In this document: positions 33,882 through 45,737 of the stretch, piece after piece
Layout of the letters: each line of letters starts with the position of its first letter
How positions within the stretch are numbered: position 1 is the stretch's first letter
NCBI GenBank assembly: GCA_036936605.1
Contig: JAUPFV010000001.1
Coordinates: forward strand, 164,696,643 to 164,760,642
Direction: 5' to 3'
From: Limnanthes douglasii subsp. nivea
Taxonomy: Eukaryota > Streptophyta > Magnoliopsida > Brassicales > Limnanthaceae
Length of the DNA: 64,000 nucleotides
Made by a program: the position numbers and the translations under genes
Notes under the pieces: generated by a model
Told to the model about the DNA's origin: nothing
Database searches by the model: none
The model's input: only the letters and a program-made list of their open reading frames with translations

Positions 33882-36411
33882 TTAAACTAGAATATCACAA
33901 GTCTTCCGGTTATGGCTTGATTTCGAACATTGGCCACACCTCAACGTCTTGCTTGAGATTTCTCCTCTAGAAGCGATTCGATTTTTCTTAGGCCTTCCGG
34001 AGCGTCTCTTAACGTTCGGAGGCAGAACTTCAACACAAGAAGGATCGTTAGCGCTGGACCCTTCGCCGAAATCAGTTATAGCTATTATGCTGGAAGAGTA
34101 ATTTTCCCTGTAATTCTTAACCGTAAAGAAGGGTTCTATTACAGTCAATGGATCTTGGTCGGTGTATTGTAATGCCGCTAGAGCATGAGAAAATGGAAAA
34201 CACTCTTGTTGCCATGATCCGTATGAACATTTGAAATCCAACAGATTAACAACAGCCACAAGATTCGAAAAGACTTCGAACATGGCGGAAGAGGACTTAC
34301 GTACTACCCAAGTTCGGCACATGTCAACATTCTACTTTAGTTTCTTCTCGTACTCGGGAACCAAATTAGTACTCCAGCTGAGACCTTATTCGTATCTCCG
34401 TGAAACTTGAGTCATAAGCAAGACTCTAATCCAATCAATAAACTCAACAATTGGTAAGCCGCAATATTTTTTAATCTGACTGTTAAACGATTCAGGTGCG
34501 GTAGAAGCCATAGAGCCGTATCGCTTCCCTTTTACGTAAGCTTGTGCATACTTTTCAGGGGGTAAATTTGCAAGAAAATCACTCATTCTCTCACCACCTT
34601 CACATAGAAAACCTGTTAGTATATCTTTAAAAAGCTCTTGACTGGGAGCATAAGCAAGACGATGGAAGAAACTCAACATCCTTTTTTTATACTCCCTGTT
34701 AGTATGTTCCAGTTTGGCTTTCAAATTCTGCATGAGATGAAAATTACAGTACGCATGATATCAGTTTGGATACAAGACAGAAACAACATTAACAATACCA
34801 GAATGACGGTCTGAAATAAATGTGATCTGGCGATCCAGCAAATGTGGTTTCAAACACTCCAAAAACCACATCCAATTGTCCCAATCTTTAATGCTAACTA
34901 CACCAACAGCAACAGGGAATAGTCCTGGAAAAAGGCAGATCAAATGAACACTACAACAGTATGCAAACGTATAAAAAATGTTCGAAATTCGCATGCTAAC
35001 CTGGCACAATTCGCAGCTTTCCATGCGAATTATGTGTGACATTTTTATTGCTCATACGAACAATTCGCATCTTGTCATGCGAATTGTTTGTAACTCAAGC
35101 TGCGATGTAAGTACAGTTTACTCAGATAATATCTAATTCGCAACCTCAAATGCGAAATGTGAGGATCACAACACTGCTTAATTTGCATCACCTGATGCGA
35201 ATTGCATCAGTATTTTCACACACAAAAAATCGTTCAGATTAACTAGATAAATGTAACTAACCGTTGTTTCCGTCCTTTGCTACAAGAGTGAGCAATGTAC
35301 CCTTGTACTTGCCATATAAGTGTGTTCCATCGACAAACAACATTGGACGGCATGAATGAAAACCTCGAATGGACGAACCGAATGCTACAAAACAACGCTT
35401 GAATCGGTTTCCAGCTGACAACTCCAACTGGCAGTCTGAAGTAATATCCCGGCTCTTCAAGCGTTTGAAGTATCCGCTTAGTAAACTAAAAGAACTTGAA
35501 ATATCTATAAAAAATCCCCTCTTAGCCTTCTCTAAAGCATTCCATGACAAACGATAAACGATGTCAATACTGTAATCTTGTTTGACAGTCAATTGTATGG
35601 TTTTGACTGTCAACGAATGGCAGGTCCGGAGAGAATCCTGAATTTCCTCTGCAATCAAATCTGATGTCAAATGCTTGTGCCGCTTATGCTTATGCTTCTG
35701 GGACAAAATAGGACTGCAAGTATGGTACGGGACATACTTCTTGATCGTCATAAGGCCGGTGCTTGAGTCAATAGATGCATAAACCCTCCATTTGCACCCG
35801 CTTGTGAGCTTATTTTCACAATAAACAGTGATCTTATTTGTTGTGTTGTGCAGGTATTTGAAAGAAAAACCATGCTCTAACGCAAACTTGCACAAAGATA
35901 CCCTCAGACCGGCAGCACATTCTTCAAAAGCTTGACCCAGTCCTGTAATAGCATCAGCCCAACCAGCAGTAGCAAGTTGTTTTTTCCTCTGATCATAATT
36001 AACTAAACCATTACTCCTCTCCCCGCTAACTAGTTGATCAAGAGATGGTTCTCCCAAAATCAAGCTACGCTCTTTACGCTTTACACCACAATCCTTACCA
36101 CCAGAGCTCTTATCAACAGAACTTTTATTACCAGAACCCTTATCGAAGACGTGTTGTTCTATGAGAAAACTAGCCCGTTTTAAACGCTCTAAATCAAGAT
36201 ATAACACCAACCCAACAAAATCATTCTAGTTATTAAAGAAACAATTATTGTGATCCCCGCAGAAGTAAGTAATTAGGTAGTCACCTGTGGCAAGCTCCTC
36301 CCATGTGTTCTCTACATAAGCTTGGATACTTTTGAAGCTTTCAAACTCCGTGAAAGGCACAATTGCAGTTTGGTGACCATATTTAAAAATACATATTCGT
36401 GATTTAAACAT
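33882..36411 (-). pseudogene. MuDR-type transposase gene (2 exons, broken)
   Basis: Minus strand from 36411 (MFKSRICIFKYGH), exon 1 to 35262, intron 35261-34925, exon 2 to 33882. Order: PB1-like N-terminus (GDYLITYFC, NDFVGLVLYLDL); MuDR DNA-binding region (ECAAGLRVSLCKFALEHGF, YC..GCKWRVYAS, YHTCSP); MULE DDE domain with FVDGTHLYGKYKG, ISDRHSGI and APESFN; a SWIM finger (KCSYGSWQQECFPFSH); and a C-terminal CxxCxxxxHxxxxC knuckle (CGQCSKSSHNRKTC). It would cut and paste the element. Lesions: TAG near 36211-36225, TGA near 34770, and stops near 34387 and 34330. Two of the usual SWIM cysteines are changed. Confidence 0.85.
34925..35261 (-). other. Intron of the transposase gene (337 nt)
   Basis: Donor AACG|GTTAGT and acceptor TTCCAG|GACTAT. 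Splicing joins KDGNNG to LFPVAVGVV in the DDE domain. It is filled with TTCGCA palindromes (for example near 35013, 35063 and 35135). Confidence 0.8.
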
Positions 36412-36439
36412 CTCTTACCCTGGACAGTACAAGTTATTT

Positions 36440-36860
36440 GTTATTAGTCACAAAAAACTATGTGCAAATTATTTACTACTGCATCAAACAATTCGCATCC
36501 TATATTGCGAATTGTGTATACCTACAACGAGCTATTCGCATCTTGTCCTGATATTTGTAGCTAAAAAAGTCCTGATATTTGTTATTAGTCACAAAAACTA
36601 TGTTGTTAAATTATTTACTACTGCATCAAATAATTCGCATCCTAACTTGCGAATTGTGTATACCTACAACGAGCTATTCGCATCTTGTCGTGATATTTGT
36701 AGGTAAAAAAAGTCCTGATATTTGTTATTGGTCACAAAAACTATATGCAAATTATTTACTACTGCATCAAACAATTCGCATCCTATCTTGCGAATTGTTT
36801 ATACCTACATAAAGCTATTCGCATCTTGTCCTGGTATTTCTATGTAAAAAAAGTCCTGAT
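36440..36860. repeat. ~141-bp tandem repeat, three copies
   Basis: GCATCAAA(C/T)AATTCGCATCCT recurs at 36481, 36623 and 36764. Each unit has a TTCGCATCC...TTGCGAA palindrome, CTATTCGCATCTTGTC and AAAGTCCTGATATTTGTTA. Located in the 5' leader or upstream region of the transposase gene. Confidence 0.85.
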
Positions 36861-37390
36861 ATTTGTTTCGAAATACAATAATCTAATTGACTTAAAAACT
36901 CGTAATCTACACATTCAAGACAAAACTAAAGCACTACCAAATTAGAATATAACATCAGACAACAAGGACATAACTATATAACGAACAATATTAACTAAAA
37001 AATAACAGATCACTATAACAAAAAAAACAGAGAAAATCTCAAAATCCGGCAATGGCATCTAAAAACAGTAGAATAGAACCTATTCCAACACAGAAGACCA
37101 ATAAAAAACTTCGAAATCGGTAGGTAATTACCTAAAAAGCTCGCAACACGATTACTTGTAAGCTATAAGATTCCAAAAAGCGACGATCAACTCATGTACG
37201 TATAAAACAGAGGTTAGACAGGTCTAACACAACAACCTACATAAAGAAACAAACCTTTAGCAGCTTCCGTTCACCGGAACATGTGATTTCAACCGGTCTC
37301 GTGGTGGTTGGTAGGGTTAGGTGGTTAGAGCGGCTAACAAATTCAAATCTTCAAAAAGCTATAAAAAATAGAAAGAAAACAGAAAATTAT

Positions 37391-37548
37391 GTTTATATAG
37401 TGGGTTAAGGGTAGTTAGGGTATTAAATTAATATTAGGTTGTAAGTGACAATAAGATAGTTGAGTTGGGTATTAAGTAACAATTGATCAAACCTTGGGTG
37501 GTAAGTGAGAATTGAATAGTTGAATGGGTACTTTAAGTACAATTTCCC
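37391..37548 (-). repeat. Right terminal inverted repeat of the Mutator-like element
   Basis: Inverted partner of 26382-26503. At its inner edge the minus strand reads ACTATATAAAC (37391-37401), a TATA box for the transposase gene. Confidence 0.75.
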
Positions 37549-38253
37549 TTTTAATTTCTTCTTTTTAAATATATTTTTTAATTAAATATTAATATTATTA
37601 ATTAAATTTAAAAAACACTAACATATATCTAAAATATATATTAATTATTAATAGATAACAAAATAATTTTTAATTATCACTAAAAACCAATAGTATTCTA
37701 TATTTTAAATATTAAATTTAATGTTTTAATTTTTTTAAATATTTCTTTTTGCAATTAGTATGTAATTTAAAACAGTTTAATAATATTATTAATTAAATTA
37801 AAAAAATGATTTATAATCGTAGCTTTAGTAGATATCCACGTATGGATATCCAAACTCGATGAGTTTAGGGGTAGATATAAATATAGATTACAGTATGAAT
37901 TTGAAAAATTATTAATGAAACAGGTTACAGATTTATCTACAATTATCTCGACCATTGTTATGAATAATTTTATACAAAGATTACAGATTTACCAACAATC
38001 ATCCCGACAATCGCCATCACTAATTTATACGATATTTTAGTGTTTTTGTTTTTAAAGGGCTGAAACTTAAGATAAAGACGAAGGAAGGGTGATAATGTTG
38101 ACTTACCATTCGTATAAAGAAAACCATTATATATTAATCAAGGTAATAATTTTTCAAAACAAAACAAAAGCAAGACCTAACGATAAATAATAAGAATATA
38201 AATTTTTATTAATATTATAATATAGGATGATAAAATTCATCATAATTTACATA
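37549..38253. other. AT-rich spacer without genes
   Basis: Very AT-rich; no ORF or repeat of note. The end is the 3' flank of the defensin-like gene. Confidence 0.6.
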
Positions 38254-38722
38254 TTAAACTGTTGGTGGATTTTCTGCGTCATTGTCACACTCGACAACAC
38301 CACATTTACACTCACGTCTAATCCCATCCACTTGGGTGCATTTCCAGTTTTCGGGCTTACTTTCTGCACGATAATGCTGTGAAAACTTTTGGTTACACGT
38401 TTCCGGACAATTTTCGCCACATTCACCAAAGAAACTGAAATCATGTAAAACATATTCTCGTTTTGCTTCTACAAATCAATATACACACATTATTAATATA
38501 TTATTTACTATTAAAAAATCTACGACATCTATGAATAAACATTATATTTTTAAAACATATTGTCATTTAGTAAATACCTTTGCTGCCAGCTTGGCCATTT
38601 AAAACACCTGTATGAACTTTTTTGCAGGACCCTGTATGAACTTTCTTGCCTTCAGAGATGGTAACCCAAACAGAAAGAAAAGTAAATGAGAGAATCAACA
38701 TGAACATAATTTTAGATTTCAT
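38254..38722 (-). CDS. Defensin-like cysteine-rich secreted peptide (119 aa, 2 exons)
   Basis: Exons on the minus strand: 38722-38578 and 38468-38254, joined by a 109-nt GT-AG intron (AAAG|GTATTT ... TTGTAG|AAGC). The frame is open from MKSKIMFMLILSFTFLSV to a TAA at 38254. The first ~25 residues are a signal peptide, so the product is secreted. Eight cysteines follow, one in exon 1 (TGSCKK) and seven in exon 2 (GECGENCPETC, WKCTQ, RRECKCGVVEC). The order C...C-x3-C-x3-C...C...C-x-C-x4-C fits the plant defensin-like CSab pattern, and a signal exon plus a cysteine exon is the usual gene layout. Possible roles are antimicrobial defence or reproductive signalling; the sequence does not decide. 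It is the only intact non-transposon gene I see. Confidence 0.75.
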
Positions 38723-38794
38723 GATATGATAACTCTTTCTCTCCTTTGCTCTTCTTATTGCTTGATACTTGTAAAAATGGAGGTGCTTAGTTTG

Positions 38795-38806
38795 TTATAT
38801 ATAATA
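38795..38806 (-). promoter_or_regulatory. TATA box of the defensin-like gene
   Basis: Minus strand ATTATATATAAC lies about 75-85 bases before the ATG. That leaves a leader of ~50 bases including AAGAAGAGCAAAGGAGAGAAAG. Confidence 0.55.
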
Positions 38807-38921
38807 TTTTAGAGCTATTATATTTAACGTATTTTTTTTTATTGGTATAATCATAAAATATATGTTTTACAAGGTTAAAACAGTATAGTACCCTTTATTT
38901 TATATGTTGTTATTATCTTTG

Positions 38922-39041
38922 GTATTTTAATTTGTGTTGTTTACCTTTTGAACAGAATCTATGGGTATCCTTTAATCTACCGTATTTTAATTTGTGTTGT
39001 TTAAATTTTGAATAGAATCTATGGGTATCCTTCAATCTACC
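38922..39041. repeat. 60-bp tandem duplication
   Basis: GTATTTTAATTTGTGTTGTTTA...GAATCTATGGGTATCCTT...ATCTACC occurs twice at 60-base spacing. Confidence 0.85.
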
Positions 39042-39327
39042 GTATCAATTTTATGTTAATTGTGGTAACTTTTAATAGTTTGAAGCGTTGTTTAATTGGT
39101 ATTTACTATTTAAACTCATAAGGAAAAAATATGTAATTTACCCAAACTATTATATATAATTGAGAATTAAGACTCAGGTTAGGATAAAGGTAAAATATTT
39201 ATAGTCTCCAGTTTAGAGGTACGCGATAGGGTATAAGTTTCATTCCCTTTATTGAAGGAAATACACAATTAAATTTAGAACTAGAGAGAAGATCGATCCT
39301 ACCCAACTATTATGATCTTTTTTAATA

Positions 39328-40026
39328 GGGAAAAGTAGCGGTCAGTACATTTTCAAGTATGATATTCTGTTGCAGTACCTAAATACTAGATACTATTTTG
39401 GACAAAAATAACTTTGAAGGTATATCGCGTTATGTTTAAAATTGTAAGTCGTAAATCGCGTGACTAAAATCTGATGATCTGTTACACATAAATCTCATGA
39501 TCTGTTAAATATAAATCTCATGATCTGTTTTTACACATAAATCTCATGATTTGTTACACATAAATCTCATGATCTGTTACACACAAATCGTATGATCTGT
39601 TTTTACACATAAATCTCATGATCTGTTGCACACAAATCGCATGATCTATTACATATAAATCTCATGATCTATTACACATAAATCGCATGATCTGTTTTTA
39701 CACATAAACCTCATGATCTGTTACACACAAATCTCATGATCTGTTACACATAAATCTCATGATCTGTTACACACAAATCGCATTATCTATTTTTACACAA
39801 ATCGCATGATCTGTTACCCACAAATCTCATGATCTGTTACACATAAATCTCATGATCTATTACACATAAATCGCATAATCTGTTGAGGGTACTTCAGGAA
39901 TGAAAATATAAGATGGGTATTAAAAAAAATTAGTTTGGTGAGATGGGTGTTTAGTAGGCATAGAAAATAGTTGGGGTACTAGATGATAATAAGCTTGGTG
40001 AGAAGGTATTTAGTGTGACATTTCCC
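39328..40026. mobile_element. MITE derived from the Ulp1-carrying Mutator-like family (~699 bp)
   Basis: Left end GGGAAAAGTAGCGG and inverted right end GGGAAATGTCACAC match the big element's ends. Beyond the tips it shares GCAGTACC(C/T)AAAT and TTGGACAAAAATA with the left end at 26382. Flanking 9-mers TTTTTAATA and TTTTAAATA match at 8 of 9, as expected of a MULE target duplication. No coding capacity. Confidence 0.75.
39473..39884. repeat. 23-bp minisatellite inside the MITE
   Basis: About 17 copies of AAAT(C)(T/G)CATGATCTGTTACACAT; some have an extra TTTT. Two sequence variants, AAATCTCATGATCTG and AAATCGCATGATCTG, alternate irregularly. Confidence 0.9.
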
Positions 40027-42129
40027 TTTTAAATATTCTAAGTTTTTTGTACTCAACCTTATTTATTTATTTGATTTTATAATCGGTCCAATCAATATTT
40101 GACATATATGAACTAAAATAACTTGCATCAATTTGCATTATATTTTTAAAACGGTATTTTTGAAAATATAAAATCCGTAATATCTATCGCTAAAACAATA
40201 TTAAGTCATACCATGTAAATTTCATATTTTCGAATATAATATTCCAAATAAATGATCTCGTGGAAATATAGTGGCAGATGGAAGATATGCACTGTGTTCA
40301 ACTAGATTAACTCTTTACAACCACATACATATTTTCCAAGATGCCTTCGAGGCTAAAAACGGCTACGTACAAAAGTTCATCCCCTTTATCAGGTAGATAG
40401 TTCTATTGGAAGTGATGAGGCATTGAACTACTTGATATCACGCTATTGTCCTTCTCGGGATCATTTTCTGAGAAACGATCATCAAGCGTACCACTCGTGT
40501 GTAGATTTCTGGGAAAAATGACTCAAATACTATTATGTCTAGGATTCGGTAAGCAAAAGAAAACGTCATAGTCCTAGGTAGAACCGTTATCATTCCCATA
40601 AGAGGACTATATATCCTTGCAATCACTATGATACCCAAGTAACAAGATGAGCCAGAACACAACATGACACATCCAAAAAAATCAATCAAACCATCAAGTT
40701 AAGTTATCAAACCCTTGACATAACTACATGTTCAACCAATATCACATTCCAAGCCCCATGGTCAATCTACAAATCTAAGGTATGTCAAATTGTGGCTACA
40801 TTGGGTGGAGGCCACCAGGTTGTAACAGGTTCCCTAATGTTTTGGCCAACGATATCATAAAATGAAAGACATTGATATTTGTTGATTTATTATCCCAGGT
40901 CTAGAAAAATACTAAACTCGATAAAACTATGCGGATGAGATTTCTAGGAGAATTTATCCTATATTTATTTTATCATCTAACATATAACACTACTGATCCA
41001 CCAATCATCGATCATTCCAAATAACCAAACACTAAAAATCATCCAAAAATCTTCCATCAAAAACATTAAGAGCAATAGTAGAAGTGAGACAAAATCAACA
41101 ACAAGAGGTTTGATTTTCATTACACCGAGCTCACTAAAAATATGATAACGATATACGACAAGACAAAATAGGTGGTCAAATTTTAAAAATACTAACTAAT
41201 ATGGACTCTTAAAGAAAATATAAACTCCAACAGTATATGAACTACCACATTGAGAACGAGAACCTAACAGAGGAGATAATATCCGAAATCTCATCAATGA
41301 CAATAAACCAATTGAGTTTATTATAGGAACAAAACATTCATTTTAAAACTAGTGAACTCGACACATATTCCCCAAGCCAAGGCGACTCATGGAAATGCAC
41401 AAATAGCGGTACCTCGGGCATTATATACAATAGAAATCTATGATGCCTGCAATGAGTACATAGATCTAGATTTAAATCATCAATTGGTACTCATTCCTCT
41501 CGAATAAATCACATTGACCGACTTTTAATCTTCAACATAAATATCCAACTTTAGTTCACCCTTATTAAAGTTAATAAATCATCGTCAAATTTGATGATGA
41601 TGAGTTAAGAGGGATCATAACACCCCGTAAAGATTTGTTCATAATTTTTTTCGAAATCATGAGGTTGAAATAAATAGAATTATGATCGACAAAGAAACCT
41701 TGGTCAATATCATTTACAAGAAGATATATTAACAAATCTGAAGCATTGCATCATTAGCATCATCAAATAGTGCATATACAAGTAAAATCATAATAAATAT
41801 ACTGGTAATGAAATAACTAGACATGGATATAGTATTGAGATAGTGAAAATACAAGAAGAAAGTATAATGCATATTTACGGTGATAGACGGAACATCATCT
41901 CACAATTTTATCATCGTATGATCGTGTTTGAACCATATAGACGTAATTATATCAACGATGAATTAATTCTTATAATACACCATTAATAGAAGGATCATAG
42001 TCCTCTAAAAAGTAACATGAAGCCGTAGATGTGACCATGATCGTTTTAAACTTCATTGGTGAAAAACAAATCACTCGCTTAGTGGAACTAATAAAAATTA
42101 TGGAGGATGAAAATATAAGAATAAACTAA
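40027..42129. other. Non-coding stretch, probably decayed 5' half of gypsy relic B
   Basis: No convincing ORF or motif. It lies directly before a recognisable pol relic in the same orientation, so gag and leader remnants are the natural guess. I could not align any gag motif with confidence. Confidence 0.35.
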
Positions 42130-44750
42130 GTAGTCTGCATTGATAATGACTTACAATGGTCATCGAAACCAATATGCTAGTATTCTTATCCAAAAACTTG
42201 GATGGGTTTGCATTGTGTATGCAATACGTCACAGAAGAATCGACCAAGGTAACGTGTCATAATCTATTAATAAAAAAACAACTTCAAGTTGATTAAACAA
42301 AATTACTGACCCATCTCACAAGAAAAAGTTCGTCCAATCGTATTTAAATTTGTTATGCTAGGCCAAACATACCATATTCTATCTTAAGTTCCTATCAAGT
42401 TCCAGTAAAAGATGCATATTTGTCGATTTTACAGACCTCAACTAATATCAATCTATTCATGATCGCGGTAATCTACCGGCTCTTGGATGTCATTTTGGCG
42501 ATAAAATGTTATCTTCTATGGATATTTACTCATGGTGAATCAAATAATAACACTTCTTTAAAATGAATAACGTAATGCTTCCATTACCAAATGGGGGTTG
42601 TATTACAAGCTAATGCTCCTTAGCCTCAAAAGTGCAGCGCCAACATACTAAATATTGGTAAACAAAACATTATCTACCTACATAGATGATATGTATAAGC
42701 ATATTTGATAATATGCTTGTAACAAGCAATCTAGATACAACCATTTGGTCGATCTTTCATAAACTTTATAAAACCTTCGAAAGGTGGAATTAAAGTTAAT
42801 CTATAAAACTTCACCTTTGGAGTCCAATCAAAGAAATTTATTAGACACATGGTTAACAATATCAAGGAGGTCGAAATCTTGGAAGGAAGGTTCGATGTAT
42901 GGAACAAGTCCATCTCTGGATCCTCGTATAAATATTCACCATTTTTCTAAAATAAAATATGGTCGGAAAATAAAAATGGGCCCCTATATGCGACACAACA
43001 TTAACAAAAATCAAGGATCATTTAACTTTCCTTTAGTTTCTGTCAAACATGAAACAAGATGAAACACTATACTTGTACATAACAATTTCATACCATGATG
43101 CCAATGGAGTTTTGATTAAAGAGCAAACCATTCATTACATGAGAGAATCTCTAGTTGATGTTAAAACTCAGTATTAAAATTTCGAGAAGTTTGCATTAAC
43201 ATTAATGTTGGTAACTAGAAATATGAGGTTATTCTTGTAATACAATTAATCGTAGTTAGAACATCGTTCTGCTCTTAGAAGGGAATATATATGCATATTA
43301 TTTTAGAAACAATAACACGATGCTCAGTGGATCTCGAAGACTTTGAAATTTAATTTGAACCTCGGAACACCATCAGAGCTCATACTTTGGCATAATTTAT
43401 GACTAAATTCCGAACAAACAGGCCAGTTCCCTCAAAGGAACCATACGAGTAGCTTGAACCGATGGAAATCCAACAATATACATGTGTAGCCAGATTATAG
43501 GTAACATCCCCTTTGGTGGAGCTCCTTGTCCAATTAATCAATTTTGGATTCACAATTTTAAACAACGAAGCCAAATATAGAGCATCCATAAGAAGAATTC
43601 AACTTTTATATATATATATGTACAGGTTGGCGCGTAAAAGTCCCCATTTACTTATAATTTATGGCATGTAATACACTCTATTAAGTTAAGGATAAGAAAG
43701 ATAATCGTATACTCTACATGAAGAAATAGTGTAAAAAATTGTCAAATTCAACATATTCAAGTTAGACTAAGTACTTTCGGCCGCAAACATGGTTGAAGTA
43801 CTTACTCTATCGGTATGAGCTGAACCTGCTTCTTGGGTATTCTTTCAAAATAAGGAAACCATTTTTTATCAATGGAAACGAAACAAACGTAATTAACATC
43901 AATTATTATTGTTATTGAGGAAACTAAGACTAATACACCCCACCAAGGTGTACTTTATCGAAGTACATAACCTACGAAAAAATAATGTCTAGAAACATCA
44001 AGATATGGTCATCAATGTACTTGTGGCTAGCTGGTTCATTTTATCTACATAGGTTAACTAGGACGATTCAAAGTGCAACAGTCCTAATACTTCGAGGTTC
44101 CACTACGGGTACAAGACCTCCATGTGTATATTTTTCTAGCAAGATACTTCTATTGAACTATACAAAAACATATCAAAGCATTTATCTATTATTGTGGCAG
44201 TTCCCAATTTTTTTTAAATACAATCAAATTCCTAGTTGTACATTTTGAATCAATTTTCAAAGCTATTCTATTTGATAGGTTGGTCATGGACTTGATTGGA
44301 CCAATACCAAAAGTATCACGATGTCATCAATATATTATCTTGGCTATAGGCTACTTATAAAAATGCATACTAGTTAAGAAATTAGAAAATATAAAAGATC
44401 ATTTCCTAAAAACCAATATAAGTTGCAGATGTTGGGGTCCAGATTTTTGTAAACACTCAAAATGTTCTAATAATTCAAAATTATCATTTACATTATTCTA
44501 CCAAACTAAAGAAATCCCAAAATACTTCTCAATAATGCTACAATCCAAAGCTAATGTGTAACATGAAGTAACTAGTGAAATTATATTAAAAGAAATATTC
44601 ATCCTAGAATGTGTAGAAATGAAGTAGTGAAACATTATTTAGAAATTCATTTGTTCATACTGAACTAGCTGATGCAACACGATATAAGAGAGACTTAATG
44701 AAGAGTGACGTATAATTCCTCATATATGGAGCATAAAACACTTGAAGTGC
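42130..44750 (+). pseudogene. gypsy relic B: pol, heavily decayed
   Basis: Shifting frames follow element 1. The PR-RT linker lies at 42170-42330, RT (FVDFTDLN, SMDIYS) at 42420-42540, FTFGVQSKKFI and NIKEVEILEGRF at 42805-42895, and RNase H (LVDVKTQY, FEKFALTLMLVTRNMR) at 43150-43235. The second RNase H (INFGFTILNNEAKYRAS) lies at 43540-43590, integrase LVMDLIGPIPK at 44278-44315, and a final HIWSIKHLK like HPWNIEHLR near 44725. Tat-lineage, old, full of stops. Confidence 0.7.
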
Positions 44751-45248
44751 ACTCTTGAATATCTAACATGATGTCGTCTTCCTATTTTATAATTGTTTTT
44801 GTAATTTAAGTTCACTATTTCCTATTTCGATGGGGCTGAAAAGAGTAAACTCTTTAACCTCTGAAATAGGTAATTCGAATAATTGATAGCATTCTAAACT
44901 ACAAACCTTTCTTTGGGAAACAAAAAAAGAATTAAACACAATAAATGATCAGTATATACTTATTCAATTTATGACTAAGTAAGTGAAGCCAATAGTTAAT
45001 CGAATTTTAAATAACCATAATTTTTTTTTTAACTAAAAAAATAAAAACAAAATATTGCATTAGAAAATGTATAGGCATTGGAGGAACTTTTTTTTCTTAA
45101 ATAAAACTTCTTTGCCTTATGGTTTGATACATAAAAACAAATCTACCTATGAATATTTTCACTTTTTTACTTCAGCACGGCAAACATCCATGTTGTTTTC
45201 CCGGCCATCTTTGTTATTTTTGTCTCGCCCTTATTAGTGATACGTAAT
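44751..45248. other. Spacer between gypsy relic B and the copia element
   Basis: No gene seen. It may include the decayed 3' region of relic B; no LTR found. The last five bases, GTAAT (45244-45248), are the left target duplication of the copia element. Confidence 0.5.
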
Positions 45249-45693
45249 TGTCAAGGATATACCCCAATCGTCTATTAAGAGCTTTTTCGGCGAACTGACG
45301 ACAGTCTCACCGGCAGTGGAAGAAGAAAAAAGGGAGAAGAGAAGTCAACTACGGTTAAGAAGTCCTAGTGACTGAATTCTCTTCTCTAACTAAAAACGAC
45401 GTTATGTTCTGTCATTTGGACATCTCTTAAAGGTCTCTCGGGTCAAACATTGGACAAGGCCCACGACCTAGTGTTTGTGACTCTCACTAGACTCATCACA
45501 CGTTATATTGTTATGATGGTCTTAGTCACACTCGTGAATAAAATTCAAGTGTAGATATTAGTCTCTTATTTACAATAAGACCACTGTAACAATAAAGATT
45601 CCTTCACAGTCTGCACCAACTGCCAATATATATGGTAGTGTTGTGAAGGTGTTGAAATCAAGAAAACAGAAAAGGAATAAAAAAATTATACAA

Positions 45694-45737
<44 letters not shown>

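Larger units (their letters stand above)
26382..37548. mobile_element. Ulp1-carrying Mutator-like element (11.2 kb)
   Basis: The two ends are inverted relatives: GAGAAAAGTACCTGAAAAT then ACCCACTCAACTATC on the left, and inverted GGGAAATTGTACTTAAAGT then ACCCATTCAACTATTC on the right, about 120-155 bp each. It encodes a Ulp1-like protease (+), a small acidic protein (+) and a MuDR transposase (-), like the KAONASHI (KI) MULEs and melon CUMULE. Flanking 9-mers TTATTATTA and TTTTAATTT match at only 6 of 9, so the target duplication has decayed or the ends are off by a base or two. All three genes are broken. Confidence 0.85.

Noticed and set aside
26373..37557. Exact 9-bp target duplication for the Mutator-like element
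   Set aside because: TTATTATTA and TTTTAATTT agree at only 6 positions in AT-rich DNA, which is near chance. Not claimed.
38247..38453. Single 68-codon minus-strand ORF at the defensin-like locus
   Set aside because: Wrong frame. The spliced frame with signal peptide and eight cysteines explains the locus better.
39473..39884. CRISPR-like regular repeat
   Set aside because: The 23-bp units are contiguous with no unique spacers, and the genome is a plant. It is a minisatellite.
43600..43625. Short TATATATA run as a promoter
   Set aside because: Lies inside a decayed pol relic with no gene downstream; simple AT repeat.
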